Notes under the pieces: model-generated
Databases searched by the model: none
Seen by the model: the letters and a program-made list of their open reading frames with translations, nothing else
Told to the model about the DNA's origin: nothing
Source of the DNA: Actinomycetota bacterium
GTDB lineage: Bacteria; Actinomycetota; Actinomycetes; S36-B12
DNA: 64,000 nucleotides
Assembly: GCA_030645615.1 (NCBI GenBank)
Contig: JAUSNB010000015.1
Coordinates: 250,035 to 314,034 of the forward strand
Direction of reading: 5' to 3'
Translations under genes and position numbers: made by a program
Part shown: positions 16,967 to 25,140 of the stretch, piece after piece
Numbering within the stretch: the first letter of the stretch is position 1
Layout of the letters: each line of letters begins with the position of its first letter

Positions 16967-18709
16967 ATGGCCACCATGCCGAGGCTGCTCGTCCGTGCAC
17001 GCCGGCGCGCCGGCCGGGTGAAGCGGTGGGTCAAGCGCCGGATCCACGAGCGCAATGTCGGTCGCCAGTACGCCGCTTGGCTGGGCCAAGCGACCAGTGT
17101 CTACCCCGGCACGACCAGTTACCTGACGACCATCTCCATCCTCGTGCCGGTGTTCGACCCGCCCCCGGCCTTCCTGCGGCAGTGCCTGCAGTCGGTCGTC
17201 AGTCAACAGGCGCGCAACTGGCAGCTCGTCGTGGTCGACGACGGCTCGACGAAGCCAGGGGTCACGTCCTACCTCGCGGAGTTCAGCCGGGAGCACGACG
17301 GCGACGAGCGCGTCGTCGTGGTCAGCCAGGCAAATGGCGGGATCTCGTCAGCACTGAACCGTGCCTTGTCGCTCGCCACGGGGAGGTACGTCGGCGTGCT
17401 CGACCACGACGACCTGCTCGACCCGCGGTGCATCGACTCGTTCGCGCATGCGCTGGAGGACAACGCGTTCCCGGACGCCGTCTACTCAGACGAGGACAAG
17501 GTCACGGCTCGCGGCGACCACCTCGAGCTGTACTGCAAGCCGGACTTCTCGCCGGAGCTCCTGCTCACCCAGATGTACCTGTGCCATTTCACCGTGTTCC
17601 GGCTCGACCAGGTGCGCGAACTGGGCGGCTTCCGCTCCGAGATGGACGGAGCCCAGGACTTCGATCTCGCGCTGCGCCTGCTGCCGCGGCTGGGCCGGGT
17701 CGCCCACATTCCGCATCCGCTCTACCACTGGCGGACGTGGGCCGAATCGACCGCGCGCTCCATCGATGCCAAGCCGTGGGCGCAGGAGGCTGCGGCCCGG
17801 GCACAGCTCGACCACCTGACCCGCTCGTTCGGCGGCGGGGTCGTCGGGCCCAGCTCCATCCCGGGACTCAACGAGGTGCATCCCCGGGTGGGTGGCGATC
17901 CCGTGGTGTCGGTGATCATCCCGACTGTTGGCACCCGCAACCCCAACGGCAGTGGGCGATTCGTCGACGCCGCCGTCCACTCCCTCCTGGAGCGAGAGAC
18001 GAGCGCGACACTGGAGATCATCGTCGTGACGACGGGCGTGATCCCGGACGTGCCCGTCGACCTGCACGGCAAGCACACCGTGCGGCACGTGGTCTACGAC
18101 ACGCAGGCCTTCAATTTCTCGGAGGCCATCAACACCGGGCGCGCAGCGGCCACGGGCCACTTCCTGCTGCTGCTGAACGACGACACGACCGTGGCCGGCC
18201 CGAACCCCGTGACCCGCCTGCTGGAGGTCGGGCAGATCGATGGGGTCGGCATTGCCGGCTGCCGGCTTACCTATCCCGACGGCAGGCTGCAGCATGCCGG
18301 GATGATCCTCCTGCCTGATGGGCCCACGCACTGCTGGATCGGCCGGCCGGGCAAGGAGCCCGGGTACTTCGGGTCGACGCTGACGCCGCGGAACTACCTG
18401 GCCGTGACGGCCGCCGCGATGCTGGTACGCGCGGATGTCTTCGATGAGCTCGACGGCTTCGACCCGCTCTTCGCCCGGGATTTCAACGACGTCGACTTCT
18501 GCCTTCGGGCGCATGATCGAGGCCATCGCGTAGCGTGGACGCCATACGCCCACTTCACCCACCACGAAGGCGCGACGATGGCCCGCAGGAAGCCCGACCC
18601 CGCGGAAGCGGAGCTGTTCCGCTCCCGCTGGGCACAGGTGTTCCCGGTGGACCCCTACTACTCGCCCGCGCTGCACCAGTCGTTGCCGCGCCTGTACGAG
18701 GCGCTGTGA
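16967..18709 (+). CDS. Double-domain family 2 glycosyltransferase
   Basis: The 580-residue protein carries two GT-A modules. The first (about residues 48-270) has [26 protein letters not shown] and LDHDDLLD near residue 146. The second (about 305-560) has VSVIIPTVGTRN, LLLNDDTTV near 404, and GYFGSTLTPRNYLAVTAAAML followed by GFDPLFARDFNDVDFCLRA. The layout resembles bifunctional chain-extending enzymes of the O-antigen and galactan type, which add two sugars or alternate linkages. It has a basic N-terminus without a membrane helix. ATG 16967 follows the wzt stop by 1 nt, so it belongs to the exporter operon, and it is the best candidate for the repeat-building polymerase of the exported glycan. 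That role is inferred. Confidence 0.88.
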   Translation: MATMPRLLVRARRRAGRVKRWVKRRIHERNVGRQYAAWLGQATSVYPGTTSYLTTISILVPVFDPPPAFLRQCLQSVVSQQARNWQLVVVDDGSTKPGVTSYLAEFSREHDGDERVVVVSQANGGISSALNRALSLATGRYVGVLDHDDLLDPRCIDSFAHALEDNAFPDAVYSDEDKVTARGDHLELYCKPDFSPELLLTQMYLCHFTVFRLDQVRELGGFRSEMDGAQDFDLALRLLPRLGRVAHIPHPLYHWRTWAESTARSIDAKPWAQEAAARAQLDHLTRSFGGGVVGPSSIPGLNEVHPRVGGDPVVSVIIPTVGTRNPNGSGRFVDAAVHSLLERETSATLEIIVVTTGVIPDVPVDLHGKHTVRHVVYDTQAFNFSEAINTGRAAATGHFLLLLNDDTTVAGPNPVTRLLEVGQIDGVGIAGCRLTYPDGRLQHAGMILLPDGPTHCWIGRPGKEPGYFGSTLTPRNYLAVTAAAMLVRADVFDELDGFDPLFARDFNDVDFCLRAHDRGHRVAWTPYAHFTHHEGATMARRKPDPAEAELFRSRWAQVFPVDPYYSPALHQSLPRLYEAL

Positions 18710-20394
18710 GCACGAGCGAGACCCTGCGCACGAGGCGAGGACGCACGCTGGTCATCCTGGGTGATCCCGCCCTGCTGACCATGGACCGGATGAGCGAGTT
18801 CACCCGTCGCGCCGACTCCGACCCGAGGATCGCCACGCTGTCACTGGTACCCGGTCCGGCGAGCTCGGGGCAATGGCTGCGGGCGGCGGGTCCCGCAGGA
18901 GTCCTCGTGGCCGTGGCGGGCGACCAGGCCGACCTCGTGGGTGCCTTCGACCCCGACGACCCGGGCGGACTGACGGGGTGGTCCCGGGCGGCAGCGGAGC
19001 GCGGTCTGTGGCATGACTGGTGGGTCACCGACGACGCCGATGTCGCTCATGCCGAGGCGATCGTCGCGATGTCCGAGGTGGACCTTGCGGAGCAGGACGA
19101 CCCCGGCAGCTCGCGGTATCCCGCCATGCGCGCCTACCGGCCACGCCGGGGGAACCTGTCGGTCACGGTCGACGTCACCTGGCTCGGCCCGCACCAGACC
19201 GGTGCGCAGGTGCTCACGACCGCTGCCCTCGAGGCGCTCGCCGCCGACGAGCGAGTGACGGCGCTGCACCTCATCGGCCTGTCGGAACTGCCGCCGTATG
19301 CGGCCCACCTGACTTCGCACAGCAAGGTGGTGCTCGGGTCATCCGTCATCTCGGACATCGTGTGGTACCCGAACCAGATCGACGGCCGGAGCAGCATCGC
19401 CGATGCCCGTCGGCTCGGTGCTCGCGTCGTGGCCACGTACCTCGACCTCATCGCGTACGACATCCCGCGGTACCACGGGTCCGAGGCGGCCTGGCACGCC
19501 TATCGGACGCTGCAGCGCCGGGTGGCGCTCAGCGTCGACGGCATTGTCACGATCAGTGCCGATGTCGCGCATCGACTGGCCGAGGAGGTGCCGCGGCTCG
19601 AGCCGCAGCGCATCCTGCCGCTCCCCCTGGGCCTGGACCACGTCGGAGTCCAGCCCGCACCGGACGAGCCGGGGGACGACCTCACCGACCTCGCCAAGGC
19701 GCTGGGTGCCAAGCGGTTCGTCCTGGTTCTCGGCAACGACTTCCAGCACAAGAACCGCGACTTCGCGATCAGGGTGTGGCAGCGGGCCCTGCAGGCGGGG
19801 CAGCCGTGCGAACTCGTGCTGGCAGGCCTGCACGTCAAGGGCAGCAGTTCCCGGGCCGGCGAGGAGGACCTGGCGGCCCGGCACCTCGACCTGCGCGGCA
19901 GCATCCACACCGTCGGCCACGTGAGTCCGCAGAGCCGGGAGTGGCTCTTGGCCCATGCGGCCGCGGTCCTCTACCCGAGCAGCGCGGAAGGGTTCGGGCT
20001 CGTGCCCTACGAGGCGGCCGCGCTCGGGACACCTACCGTCTTCACCGACTTCGGCCCGTTGCGCGAGATCTCGGGCGTCGATGGCCTGCCGAGCATGTGG
20101 TCGGTCGAGCAGCATGCGGCTGACCTGCTTGCGCTCCTGGCCGACCAGGACGCCCGGGACCGGCGGGTCGCTGCCCTGCGTGCGGCGATCGGCCAGCACA
20201 CGTGGACTGTCTACGCGGGGCAGTTGGTGGACTTCTTCGAGGAAATCACCCGCCTGCCGGAGGTGTCGACGAGCGCCGTGGGCGCGGATGCCGCTGCGGC
20301 CGACGCCGCCGCCCTGTCGGCCGTGCTGTCTAGCCGGACCTGGCGGGCCACCGCACCCCTGCGCAGGCTCGGCAGGCGTCACCGCCAGCCCTAG
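18706..20394 (+). CDS. GT4 glycosyltransferase with divergent N-terminal domain
   Basis: The 562-residue protein overlaps the preceding stop as GTGA, making it the fourth gene of the exporter operon. The first 140 residues hold no recognised motif beyond an alpha/beta pattern (TLVILGDPALLTMDRM). The GT-B enzyme begins near LSVTVDVTWLGPHQTGAQV (about residue 150). The donor half shows FVLVLGNDFQHKNRDFAIRVW (about 338-358) and PSSAEGFGLVPYEAAALGTP (about 425-444) with E-x7-E. The end reads LSSRTWRATAPLRRLGRRH, the same basic tail type as the 11763 gene product. It is likely a cytoplasmic glycosyltransferase acting on the exported chain; its sugar is not known. Confidence 0.83.
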   Translation: MSTSETLRTRRGRTLVILGDPALLTMDRMSEFTRRADSDPRIATLSLVPGPASSGQWLRAAGPAGVLVAVAGDQADLVGAFDPDDPGGLTGWSRAAAERGLWHDWWVTDDADVAHAEAIVAMSEVDLAEQDDPGSSRYPAMRAYRPRRGNLSVTVDVTWLGPHQTGAQVLTTAALEALAADERVTALHLIGLSELPPYAAHLTSHSKVVLGSSVISDIVWYPNQIDGRSSIADARRLGARVVATYLDLIAYDIPRYHGSEAAWHAYRTLQRRVALSVDGIVTISADVAHRLAEEVPRLEPQRILPLPLGLDHVGVQPAPDEPGDDLTDLAKALGAKRFVLVLGNDFQHKNRDFAIRVWQRALQAGQPCELVLAGLHVKGSSSRAGEEDLAARHLDLRGSIHTVGHVSPQSREWLLAHAAAVLYPSSAEGFGLVPYEAAALGTPTVFTDFGPLREISGVDGLPSMWSVEQHAADLLALLADQDARDRRVAALRAAIGQHTWTVYAGQLVDFFEEITRLPEVSTSAVGADAAAADAAALSAVLSSRTWRATAPLRRLGRRHRQP

Positions 20395-20401
20395 TACGGT
20401 G

Positions 20402-20417
20402 TTATCAGAACTGATAA
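20402..20417. promoter_or_regulatory. Perfect palindrome TTATCAGAACTGATAA, putative operator
   Basis: Two 7-bp arms (TTATCAG and CTGATAA) pair perfectly around a two-base centre, just ahead of the nucleotidyltransferase/XRE gene pair. The right arm overlaps the GATAAT -10 box. This placement suits autorepression by the XRE protein of the operon, as is common in toxin-antitoxin modules; the binding itself is inferred. Confidence 0.6.
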
Positions 20418-20418
20418 T
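20413..20418 (+). promoter_or_regulatory. -10 box GATAAT for the AbiEii-like/XRE module
   Basis: GATAAT ends 8 nt before GTG 20427, which has no Shine-Dalgarno sequence, so the message is probably leaderless. The box is covered by the palindrome at 20402-20417. Confidence 0.5.
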
Positions 20419-20426
20419 CTACAAGG

Positions 20427-21134
20427 GTGGTTGACCCTTCCCTGCCCCCCACGAGCGAGGTCCTTAGCCGCGTGCTCGTCTCGGCGGCACGTCTGCAGCA
20501 ACTGGTTCCCGATGCCGTGCTGGTCGGTGGGGCGGCAGCCGCACTCCATGCCGGCCATCGCGAGTCGTTCGACCACGACCACGTCCTGACCGATCTGGCC
20601 GACCGCTACGCCGACATCCTCGACGCGGTGGAAGCCAGCGAGGGGTGGGCTACCTCGGTCCGGGCCTCCAAGCCGCCGATGACGATCCTCGGCTCCCTCG
20701 ACGGGGTCGAGGCTGGCCTTCGCCAGATGCGCCGTACCCGTCCGCTGGAGACCCTCCTCATCGAGGTGGCTCCGGGCCTGACTGTCACCGCTCCCACCGC
20801 GGCCGAGGCCCTACGAGTCAAGGCGTATCTCGTTGTGCAGCGCAATCAGGTCCGTGACTACCTCGATGTCGTCGCACTCTCGGATCACGTTGGGCTCGAC
20901 ATGTCTGTGGCCGTGCTGTCCGCTCTCGACGACTACTACGCCGATCGCTCGGGGGTCGACGGCTCTGTGCTGACCTCACTGGTGCTCGCGCTTGCGGAGC
21001 CACGGCCACGCGACGTAGAGGTCACCCGCGAGTTGGAGAGGTATCGCGGCCTCGTCCCGCGCTGGCATGGCTGGACGGATGTCGTCGAGGCGTGCCAGGA
21101 GCTCGCCCTTCGTCTGGCGCAGGGGTCCGCATGA
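20427..21134 (+). CDS. AbiEii-like nucleotidyltransferase, probable toxin
   Basis: The 235-residue protein shows a nucleotidyltransferase core: VLVGGAAAALHAGHRESFDHDHV, with the GG pair at 34-35 and a D49-x-D51 metal site. Later, EALRVKAYLVVQRNQVRDYLDVVAL (about 130-154) resembles the conserved K...RDxxDL helix of the AbiEii/MenT superfamily. These enzymes transfer nucleotides, for example to tRNA acceptor ends, and act as toxins. The next gene overlaps as ATGA and encodes an XRE-type DNA-binding protein, so the pair looks like a toxin-antitoxin module with the toxin first, the reverse of canonical AbiE. It sits between polysaccharide operons with which it has no evident functional link. Confidence 0.7.
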   Translation: MVDPSLPPTSEVLSRVLVSAARLQQLVPDAVLVGGAAAALHAGHRESFDHDHVLTDLADRYADILDAVEASEGWATSVRASKPPMTILGSLDGVEAGLRQMRRTRPLETLLIEVAPGLTVTAPTAAEALRVKAYLVVQRNQVRDYLDVVALSDHVGLDMSVAVLSALDDYYADRSGVDGSVLTSLVLALAEPRPRDVEVTRELERYRGLVPRWHGWTDVVEACQELALRLAQGSA

Positions 21135-21619
21135 CCGTCGCCTTCCGGAATGTCGATGCGTTGCCCAGTGATCCCGTGTCGACGTGGCCTTACGAGGCGC
21201 TCGCGACTGCGCTAGAGCGCGGCCTGGTGCCCGACTGGCAACCGGTGTTTGCGGAGATCCGGCGCGAGCCATGGGGCCGCGTCGCCCGCAGCATCGAGCG
21301 GATCCTGTCCTACGAAGCACTGCCCGGGGTTGGCCCGCTGTTCACCCGAGCCATTACGCAGGCCCGACTGGAGGCCGAGGACAGCGAGCGGGTCGAGGTT
21401 GCTCGAAGAGTCGCAGACGCCATTCGTCAATCAGGTCTCTCGGCCGGCCGGTTCGCCGAGCGGGTCGGCACATCTGCATCGCGGCTGAGCACTTACGCGG
21501 CGGGCAAGGTAACACCGTCGGCGGCCATGCTGGTGCGGATCGAGCGGTTCGCGGCCGGAGCCGGGCGCGTCAAAGGAAGTCGCTCTCCGTCTGCACCGGC
21601 ATCAGCGCGTAGTTCTTGA
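21131..21619 (+). CDS. XRE-type helix-turn-helix protein, probable antitoxin/repressor
   Basis: The 162-residue protein has an unrecognised, mostly helical N-terminal half (residues 1-88) and a clear helix-turn-helix at about 94-143 (DAIRQSGLSAGRFAERVGTSASRLSTYAAGK, shown in part by SAGRFAERVGTSASRLSTY). A low-complexity Ser/Ala tail follows. It overlaps the nucleotidyltransferase gene as ATGA and is probably its antitoxin and autorepressor acting at the palindrome at 20402. Fusion of a possible toxin-binding N-terminus with a DNA-binding C-terminus fits that job. The 3' end overlaps the convergent methyltransferase gene by 50 bp, so part of the tail is encoded opposite that gene. Confidence 0.68.
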   Translation: MTVAFRNVDALPSDPVSTWPYEALATALERGLVPDWQPVFAEIRREPWGRVARSIERILSYEALPGVGPLFTRAITQARLEAEDSERVEVARRVADAIRQSGLSAGRFAERVGTSASRLSTYAAGKVTPSAAMLVRIERFAAGAGRVKGSRSPSAPASARSS

Positions 21620-22295
21620 GGAACAGAGTGGCCCGTCTAGCCGTGTAGTTGGCGGCTTTTCCAAGGAAGGGCTCGAGGTCCGCACGTCCGATTGCATGGC
21701 GGACGCCGTCAGGGGTCAAGATCCACCGCAGGTCGTCGGCCACCGACATGACGCCCGAGGCGAGGATGGGTGCCACGAAGTCAGCCTTGTATGTGAAGTA
21801 CCGCTCGTCGTATCGGTACGGGGTCCGGTAGTCGCGGGCGGCCGCGAAGTCCATCACGACGAGGTGGCGTCGAGTCACTCGGATGACCTCGCCAAGCGAT
21901 TGCAGGTACTCGTTCCGGCCGATCCAGTGCAGTACCGACCAGCAGATCACCAGGTCGAATGAGTCGGTGGGAAAGGGCAGGTCGTGGGCCGCGCCGACCA
22001 CGAACTCCAGACGACCACAGGATTGGTGGATTTCGTCCAGTCGCCGGACCGCCTCCTGCGACGGCTCCACTCCCACGCCGGTGCTACCGGGAAACGCGTC
22101 CACCACCGACTTCAGGACATAGCCTGGGCCGCAACCGACATCGAGGATCCGCGTTGGGGCTGCTGCCTTCAGCAGCGAGTGCTCGCTGATGTAGGAAGTC
22201 TCGTCGGCGACATCGATCTGGTCCTTGAGCACGTAGCGAAGCGATTGCTGCACGAACTCCTCGGTCTGAAGACTTTCGGGATGCTTCTCGGGCAT
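21570..22295 (-). CDS. Class I SAM-dependent methyltransferase
   Basis: The 241-residue enzyme has the Rossmann methyltransferase motifs: motif I ILDVGCGPGYVLKSV (about residues 49-63), an acidic residue after the second strand (VGVEPSQEAV), and FDLVICWSVLHWIG (about 110-123). No C-terminal specificity domain is recognised. It overlaps rmlA by one base (TGATG), so it is co-translated with the thymidylyltransferase and may methylate rhamnose or another sugar of the glycan. That substrate is an inference from position only. Its 3' end runs 50 bp into the opposite XRE gene. Confidence 0.82.
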   Translation of the reverse strand: MPEKHPESLQTEEFVQQSLRYVLKDQIDVADETSYISEHSLLKAAAPTRILDVGCGPGYVLKSVVDAFPGSTGVGVEPSQEAVRRLDEIHQSCGRLEFVVGAAHDLPFPTDSFDLVICWSVLHWIGRNEYLQSLGEVIRVTRRHLVVMDFAAARDYRTPYRYDERYFTYKADFVAPILASGVMSVADDLRWILTPDGVRHAIGRADLEPFLGKAANYTARRATLFLKNYALMPVQTESDFL

Positions 22296-23197
22296 CAGGG
22301 GTTCGCGCCTGGCTGTGTGGGGGGAAGAGCGTTCGCGGAGGAAGCCAGCCGAATGAGGTAGTCGCCATACCCGCTCTTCCGGAGCGGCTCGGCCAGAGCT
22401 ACGAGCTCGTCTGACGTGATCCAGCCGTTGCGCCAGGCGACCTCCTCGACGCAGCCGACCTTCGTGCCGGTGCGGTCCTCCATGACCCGGACGAACTCGC
22501 CGGCGTCCTGCAGCGATCGGAAGGTTCCTGTGTCGAGCCACGCCGTCCCACGCTCGAGGACCGTGACGGTGAGGGACCCGGCGCGCAGGTAGTACTCGTT
22601 GACCGCCGTTATCTCCAGTTCCCCACGCGCGCTGGGTGCGATCGCCTTGGCCACGTCGACAACCGTCTCGTCGTAGAAGTACAGGCCGGGGATCGCGTAG
22701 CTGCTCCTGGGCGCGGCGGGTTTCTCCTCCACGGACAGAACGATCCCGGACTCGTCGAACTCGACGACCCCGTACTCGCTGGGGTCAGCCACCTCGTAGG
22801 CGAACACGTGCGCGCCCTCCTGCCGGGTCAGGCCAGCGAGATTGCGGCCCAGGCTCGGGCCGTAGAAGAGGTTGTCGCCGAGGATCAGCGCGGCCTGGTC
22901 GCCGGCCAGGAACTCCTCGGCGATGATGAAGGCCTGAGCCAGTCCCTCGGGACGTGGCTGCACGGCGTACTCGATGGACATGCCCCACGCGCTGCCGTCG
23001 CCGAGCAGCCGGCAGAAGGACTCGGAATCCTCCGGGGTCGTGATGACGAGGACCTCGCGCAGTCCGGCGGCCATCAGCGTCGCGAGCGGATAGTGGATCA
23101 TCGGCTTGTCGTACACGGGGAGCAACTGCTTGCTCACGCCCTTGGTGATCGGCCACAACCGGCTGCCCGTGCCGCCGGCGAGGACGATGCCTTTCAT
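22295..23197 (-). CDS. rmlA: Glucose-1-phosphate thymidylyltransferase
   Basis: RmlA makes dTDP-glucose from glucose-1-phosphate and dTTP, the first step to dTDP-rhamnose. The 300-residue length fits the short RmlA form. The N-terminal nucleotide-binding signature [20 protein letters not shown] is complete, followed by [26 protein letters not shown] with the metal-binding Asp, and [10 protein letters not shown]. The start ATG has TAGCGT 7 nt upstream and no ribosome binding site. A methyltransferase gene follows in a TGATG overlap. rmlC is in the window at 7379; rmlB and rmlD are not. Identification is firm. Confidence 0.95.
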   Translation of the reverse strand: MKGIVLAGGTGSRLWPITKGVSKQLLPVYDKPMIHYPLATLMAAGLREVLVITTPEDSESFCRLLGDGSAWGMSIEYAVQPRPEGLAQAFIIAEEFLAGDQAALILGDNLFYGPSLGRNLAGLTRQEGAHVFAYEVADPSEYGVVEFDESGIVLSVEEKPAAPRSSYAIPGLYFYDETVVDVAKAIAPSARGELEITAVNEYYLRAGSLTVTVLERGTAWLDTGTFRSLQDAGEFVRVMEDRTGTKVGCVEEVAWRNGWITSDELVALAEPLRKSGYGDYLIRLASSANALPPTQPGANP

Positions 23198-23204
23198 TCG
23201 CGGA

Positions 23205-23210
23205 ACGCTA
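23205..23210 (-). promoter_or_regulatory. rmlA: -10 box TAGCGT for rmlA
   Basis: On the minus strand TAGCGT ends 7 nt before ATG 23197. It overlaps the stop codon of the upstream glycosyltransferase gene, so rmlA may have its own promoter or be read through from upstream. Confidence 0.35.
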
Positions 23211-24068
23211 CCGCTTCGTCCGGCGCCGGAGCCCGGCAGCACTGGCCTTGGCCTTGGCCCATCGGCCGTCCTCGATCGTGACGGCAAGAAGCGTGCCCAT
23301 GGCGACCCGGCGGAGGGTCCGGAGAGCATGGTGCGGCGATTGGGCGAACTCCTCGGGGGCCAGGGCCAGCCGATTGCGCACGATGGTCGTGCGGCGCTCG
23401 GGAGCGTGACCCGTGGCGAGGACCGTTCGGCCCAGCACCCGGACCTGCCGGCCCGCACCGACCTGATGGCCGATCGCCACGTCCGGTGCCAGCAGGATCC
23501 TGCGCCCGGCCGCACGCAGTCGCACGCAGGCCGCCGCGTCGACGGCATCAATGCCGAAGGCCTCATCGAAGCCGCCGACCGCGACGAGCGCGGGGACCGA
23601 CCAGAGCGTCCCGGACTGGATGACCTCCTCGGTGATGGGCAGTCCCGACACCTGCCGTGTCGGGTAGGCAAGGGCGCCACTCGCATCGTCTACCAGCCCG
23701 GCGGCCATAGCCCCGATCGAGTGCGGCCCCAGCACCGCAACTGCCTCGTCGGCCGCCGCGGTGATGCTCGCCACGTAGTCCGGCGCGATCGTGGAGTCCT
23801 GGTCGACAGTGAGCAGCCACTCAGCATGGCTCTCGACGGCACGGTGCAGGCCGACGTTGAGGCTTCGCGCGATGCCGCGGTTGTCGTCGTGCGCCACGAC
23901 GACGGCCCCGCGTGCCGCCGCCTCGCGGAGGGTCTGGTCGGCCGTGCACGGACTGCCGTCGTCGACCACGACGAGCACGACTCCCTGGCTCAGCAGCGCG
24001 TCGACGAGGCCTAGGAGTGCATCGTGATCGGGTTGGTACGCGGGGATGACCGCGACGATGAGGCCCAC
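23208..24068 (-). CDS. Family 2 glycosyltransferase, rhamnosyltransferase-like
   Basis: The 286-residue enzyme opens with [24 protein letters not shown] and [11 protein letters not shown], then [15 protein letters not shown] with the D-x-D metal site near residue 90. This pattern and [22 protein letters not shown] resemble the RfbF/WbbL-type rhamnosyltransferases. The rmlA gene 10 bp downstream supports dTDP-rhamnose as donor, though this remains inferred. The GTG start is preceded by TAGACT with a 6-nt gap and no ribosome binding site. It heads the minus-strand unit glycosyltransferase-rmlA-methyltransferase. Confidence 0.85.
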   Translation of the reverse strand: MGLIVAVIPAYQPDHDALLGLVDALLSQGVVLVVVDDGSPCTADQTLREAAARGAVVVAHDDNRGIARSLNVGLHRAVESHAEWLLTVDQDSTIAPDYVASITAAADEAVAVLGPHSIGAMAAGLVDDASGALAYPTRQVSGLPITEEVIQSGTLWSVPALVAVGGFDEAFGIDAVDAAACVRLRAAGRRILLAPDVAIGHQVGAGRQVRVLGRTVLATGHAPERRTTIVRNRLALAPEEFAQSPHHALRTLRRVAMGTLLAVTIEDGRWAKAKASAAGLRRRTKR

Positions 24069-24074
24069 GGCCCG

Positions 24075-24080
24075 AGTCTA
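24075..24080 (-). promoter_or_regulatory. -10 box TAGACT for the glycosyltransferase-rmlA unit
   Basis: On the minus strand TAGACT ends 6 nt before GTG 24068, consistent with leaderless transcription. Confidence 0.48.
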
Positions 24081-24118
24081 GGCAGGCGGTAGGCTGTCGC
24101 CGACGTAATCCATGGGTC

Positions 24119-24123
24119 GGAGG
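24119..24123 (+). promoter_or_regulatory. gmd: Ribosome binding site GGAGG deciding the gmd TTG start
   Basis: GGAGG lies 4 nt before TTG 24128. It supports the rare TTG start, from which the protein matches the usual N-terminus of GDP-mannose dehydratases. Confidence 0.55.
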
Positions 24124-24127
24124 AACC

Positions 24128-25132
24128 TTGACCGAGGCAAAGCGCGCCTTCATCACCGGGGTGACCGGCCAGGACGGTTCCTACATGGCCCAGCAACTGC
24201 TGGCCAAGGGCTACGAGGTGCACGGCCTCGTCCGGCGGTCGTCGACCTTCAACCGCAGCCGCATCGACCACCTGCACCACGACGAGCACATCCCGGGCAA
24301 GAACCTCCACCTGCACTACGGAGACGTCACCGATGCCGCCCGCATGCAGCAACTCATGGTGGAGATCCGTCCGCATGAGGTCTACAACCTCGCGGCGCAG
24401 TCGCACGTGCGGGTGTCCTTCGACGAGCCCGCCTACACCGCCCAGGCGTCCGGCGTCTCGGCTCTCAATCTGCTCGAGGCAATCCGGTCCACCGACACGT
24501 CGATCCGCTTCTACCAGGCGGCCACGAGCGAGATGTTCGGCGCGAGCCCGCCGCCGCAGAACGAGCAGACGCCCTTCTACCCGCGCAGCCCGTACGGCGT
24601 CGCCAAGGTGTACTCCTACTGGATCACGCGCAACTACCGAGAGGCCTACGACCTGTTCGCCGTCAACGGCCAGCTGTTCAACCACGAATCCCCCCGTCGC
24701 GGCGAGACGTTCGTGACTCGCAAGATCACGTTGGCCGTGGCCAAGATCGTCAAGGGACTGGCCAGCGAGTTGTGGATGGGGAACCTGGATTCCGTGCGCG
24801 ACTGGGGCTATGCCCCCGAGTACACCGACGGCATGTGGCGCATGCTGCAGGCAGACGAGCCGACCGACTTCGTCCTCGCCACCGGCACCGCGTACACCAT
24901 CCGCGACTTCCTCACGTTCGCGTTCGAGCATGCTGGCCTGGACTGGCAGGAGTACGTGAAGTTCGACCCCAAGTTCCTGCGGCCCACCGAGGTCGACGTG
25001 CTCATCGGCGATGCCGGCAAGGCGAAGTCGGTGCTCGGGTGGGAAGCCACGGTCCTCCCCCCGCAACTGGCGCAGGTCATGGTTGACGCGGACATCGCGA
25101 GGCTCGAAGGCGCCAAAGAGGGTCAGTTCTAG
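24128..25132 (+). CDS. gmd: GDP-mannose 4,6-dehydratase
   Basis: Gmd converts GDP-mannose to GDP-4-keto-6-deoxymannose, the precursor of GDP-fucose, GDP-rhamnose and related donors. The 334-residue protein shows the cofactor motif GVTGQDGSY (about residue 11), LVRRSSTFNRSRIDHL, the catalytic ATSEMFG with Thr and Glu, and SPYGVAKVYSYW with the Tyr-x3-Lys pair. The substrate loop NHESPRRGETFVTRKI is intact. The start is TTG with a GGAGG site. It heads an operon running to 35580; a divergent copy of the same family follows 8 bp downstream. Identification is firm, but which final GDP-sugar is made is not shown. Confidence 0.95.
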   Translation: MTEAKRAFITGVTGQDGSYMAQQLLAKGYEVHGLVRRSSTFNRSRIDHLHHDEHIPGKNLHLHYGDVTDAARMQQLMVEIRPHEVYNLAAQSHVRVSFDEPAYTAQASGVSALNLLEAIRSTDTSIRFYQAATSEMFGASPPPQNEQTPFYPRSPYGVAKVYSYWITRNYREAYDLFAVNGQLFNHESPRRGETFVTRKITLAVAKIVKGLASELWMGNLDSVRDWGYAPEYTDGMWRMLQADEPTDFVLATGTAYTIRDFLTFAFEHAGLDWQEYVKFDPKFLRPTEVDVLIGDAGKAKSVLGWEATVLPPQLAQVMVDADIARLEGAKEGQF

Positions 25133-25140
25133 GCCATCCG

